Of a stretch of 6,156 nucleotides of DNA, positions 4,739 to 6,156 are shown one piece after another. Below the pieces are notes generated by a model, which saw nothing but the letters and a program-made list of their open reading frames with translations, made no database searches and was not told the origin of the DNA. The DNA is taken from contig JBGVOD010000055.1 of the NCBI GenBank assembly GCA_045126215.1, positions 1-6,156 on the forward strand, read 5' to 3'. The position numbers and the translations under genes are program-made. The stretch's first letter is position 1. Each line of letters begins with the position of its first letter. Origin of the DNA: SVEL01 sp045126215 (GTDB lineage: Bacteria; Bacillota; Clostridia; Lachnospirales; Lachnospiraceae).

Positions 4739-4980
4739 AAAATACGGCTAAGATAGGGAAAAATAAGAAGACTAAGCCGAAAAATCAGTGAAAAAAGAGA
4801 ATCATAGAGCTTGAGGAAATGCTAGAAACCAGAAAAATACGGCTAAGATAGGGAAAAATAAGAAGACAAAGCCGAAAAAATCAGTGAAAGAAGAGAATCA
4901 TAGAGCTTGAGAAAGCGCTCGAAACCAGAAAAGTACGGCTAAGGCAGGGGAAAACAAGAAATTAAAGCCGAAAAGATCTG
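4739..4980 (+). repeat. Two and a half ~95-nt tandem repeats; candidate structured leader or ncRNA
   Basis: Unit 1 is 4739-4833, unit 2 4834-4929, unit 3 4930 to about 4980 (then it diverges). Units 1 and 2 differ by about six substitutions and one 1-nt indel by eye. Each unit has the inverted pair CGGCT ... AGCCG (4745-4749/4775-4779, 4840-4844/4870-4874, 4936-4940/4966-4970) around a purine-rich loop, and both arms are kept in all three. Units 1 and 2 also share AATCATAGAGCTTGAG. The 95/96-nt period and stops in all frames argue against coding. The array starts at the predicted transcript start, so it should be made as RNA. Confidence 0.8.
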
Positions 4981-4984
4981 GCAT

Positions 4985-5062
4985 AAGGTGAATTGAGAAG
5001 AGTAAGGTGAATTGAGAAAAATAAAGATAAATCGAGAAAAACCTGGGTGAATTAAGAAAAAT
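4985..5062 (+). repeat. Four ~19-nt A-rich tandem repeats in the EamA leader
   Basis: Units at 4985-5003, 5004-5022, 5023-5044 and 5045-5062, consensus AAGGTGAATTGAGAAAAAT. The first two are closest and the third is degenerate. Each intact unit contains AAGGTGA or GGGTGA, resembling a ribosome binding site, but no start codon follows at suitable spacing. Confidence 0.8.
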
Positions 5063-5100
5063 AGAGAAACAAAAAAGTCAAGGATGAAAACAAGTATAGA

Positions 5101-6156
5101 ATGGAAAATGAATATAAAAGCAACAAGAAACATAAACACAACAAAAACAATATAATCAAAAATAAAGAAAACAAGGATATACTTCAAAATATTTTTGTAG
5201 TCATAGGAATAGCATTAATATGTGACTTTCTGTGGGGGAGTGCATTTCCGTGCATAAAGTTCGGATATAAGATATATGGAATAGGTCCACTTGAAACAAA
5301 TAATCAGATTCTTTTTGCTGGAATTAGATTCGTAATTGCAGGATGTCTGGTTATTCTTTTCCTTTGCATGAAAGAGAAGAAATTTATATATCCAAAAAGT
5401 ATCGGGGCGATGAAAAAAGTAATGATACTGAGCTTGTTTCAAACAATTTTGCAATATATATTTTTCTATATCGGACTTGCGAGAACCACAGGGGTAAAAG
5501 GCTCTGTTATAGAGGCCTCAAATGTATTTGTTGCGATTTTTGTATCTAGTGTAATATTTCGCCAGGAAAAACTTTCAATGCAAAAGATTGTTGGAAGTAT
5601 AATTGGATTTGCGGGGGTAATTGTAATAAATATTAATGGACTTACCCTTGATTTTGGATTAGGAGATGGATTGATTTTGATATCTACATTTGCGTATGCT
5701 ATGTCATCTGTGCTACTTAAGAAATATGCAAAAGATGAGAATACAGTAATGCTAAGCGGATATCAGTTCCTATTTGGTGGAGTGGTAATGAGTATTATTG
5801 CATTACTGATGGGAGGAAATATTGATTTTGAAAGTGAGAAAATCATTGCAAATATAAGTGCAAATGTAAGTGAGAATATAAGTGCCAATATAGGTGTAAA
5901 TGCAAATTCAGATGTAAGTTCAACAGAAGCTATAGTAGCAGCAATAGGTATACTATTATATCTGGCATTCATATCTGCAATGGCATATTCTCTATGGTCA
6001 ATCCTGCTTGCACATAATCCGGTATCTAAGGTGGCGGTATTGGGATTTATGAATCCAGTGTTTGGAGTAATCCTATCAGCCGTGATGCTTGGAGAGACGG
6101 GTGAAGCATTTGGAATAAAGAGTCTGGTGGCATTGGTATGTGTAAGTGTTGGCGTG
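5101..6156 (+). CDS. EamA/DMT-superfamily transporter, C-terminus cut by window end
   Basis: 352 residues visible with no stop; perhaps 10-20 are missing. EamA proteins have ten membrane segments in two five-helix halves and export small metabolites; the substrate here cannot be told. Family marks: helix 1 with DFLWGSAFPCIKFGY (about 38-52), NNQILFAGIRFVIAG (about 61-75), a hydrophobic helix ending in IEASNVFVAIFVSSVIFRQEKLS, GFAGVIVININ, then the second half with FAYAMSSVLLKKYA and AMAYSLWSILLAHNPVSKVAVLGFMNPVFGVILSAVMLGE. ATG 5101 is the first in-frame ATG after the TAG at 5062-5064. Its ribosome binding site is poor (AAGGA at 5080-5084 is too far), and it gives a Lys/Asn/His-rich 28-residue tail before the family start, so the true start is uncertain. 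A repeat insert (residues 250-272) lengthens a loop in the second half. Transcription probably comes from 4708-4736 through the repeats. Confidence 0.9.
   Translation, partial: MENEYKSNKKHKHNKNNIIKNKENKDILQNIFVVIGIALICDFLWGSAFPCIKFGYKIYGIGPLETNNQILFAGIRFVIAGCLVILFLCMKEKKFIYPKSIGAMKKVMILSLFQTILQYIFFYIGLARTTGVKGSVIEASNVFVAIFVSSVIFRQEKLSMQKIVGSIIGFAGVIVININGLTLDFGLGDGLILISTFAYAMSSVLLKKYAKDENTVMLSGYQFLFGGVVMSIIALLMGGNIDFESEKIIANISANVSENISANIGVNANSDVSSTEAIVAAIGILLYLAFISAMAYSLWSILLAHNPVSKVAVLGFMNPVFGVILSAVMLGETGEAFGIKSLVALVCVSVGV
5848..5910 (+). repeat. In-frame 12-nt repeat (ANIS-like) inside the EamA gene
   Basis: Four 12-nt units (5848-5895) encode ANIS, ANVS, ENIS and ANIG, followed by a decayed unit VNAN (to about 5910). 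They sit in a hydrophilic loop just before the hydrophobic segment beginning near A277 (TEAIVAAIGILLYLAF). Family members normally pass from one helix to the next here with a short loop, so this is an insertion tolerated outside the membrane. Confidence 0.82.

Noticed and set aside
4739..4980. CRISPR array or coding repeats
   Set aside because: Units are ~95 nt and directly adjoining without unique spacers, so not CRISPR. One frame gives short similar peptides (KKRIIELEEMLETRK, KKRIIELEKALETRK), but stops interrupt every unit and the 95/96-nt period breaks frame.
4939..5187. Minus-strand Phe/Ile-rich ORF opposite the EamA leader
   Set aside because: Produced by A-rich plus-strand repeats, which give Phe/Leu codons on the complement. 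No RBS, and it overlaps the real gene start.
5343..5549. Plus-strand 68-residue ORF inside the EamA gene
   Set aside because: Out-of-frame shadow of a clear multi-helix transporter sequence.

Overview
The window is AT-rich DNA with strong Shine-Dalgarno sites, sigma-A type promoters and hairpin terminators. The gene content (Rpn/PD-(D/E)XK transposase-family nuclease tail, galE, DUF1284 protein, MqsA/SocA-type antitoxin, EamA transporter) points to a Firmicute of class Clostridia. Lachnospiraceae is the likeliest family, but this rests on gene style only, not on a marker gene. All supported genes lie on the plus strand.

Layout. 1-491: the C-terminal end of an Rpn-type nuclease with a Gly-Leu-rich tetrapeptide repeat. 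492-984: gene-free spacer with a strong hairpin and a near-consensus galE promoter. 985-2004: galE, UDP-glucose 4-epimerase, with a cysteine at the position that widens substrate range in the human enzyme. 2005-2125: repeat-filled AT-rich spacer. 2126-2692: DUF1284 protein whose conserved core is split by four 12-residue repeats. 2807-2843: terminator. 2863-4706: a self-contained cassette with its own promoter, an unrecognised 174-aa protein, an intercistronic hairpin, an MqsA-like zinc-finger/HTH antitoxin joined in frame to a SocA/Panacea (DUF4065) domain but interrupted by one TAG codon, and a long-stem terminator. 4708-5100: a near-consensus promoter facing three ~95-nt tandem repeats and then four ~19-nt repeats, forming a roughly 360-nt leader or non-coding RNA. 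5101-6156: an EamA-family transporter running off the window end, with its own internal repeat insert.

How the parts relate. galE and the DUF1284 gene have no terminator between them and may be cotranscribed. The 2863-4706 cassette has the order and isolation of a toxin-antitoxin operon: upstream small ORF (candidate toxin), then an antitoxin with zinc finger, HTH and Panacea domain. The antitoxin is split by a nonsense codon, so the system is decaying, reads through, or works as two polypeptides.

The most unusual general property is tandem repetition. Three separate genes carry in-frame repeats of 12 nt or a multiple of 12 nt (12, 36 and 12), and four intergenic stretches carry imperfect tandem or dispersed repeats.
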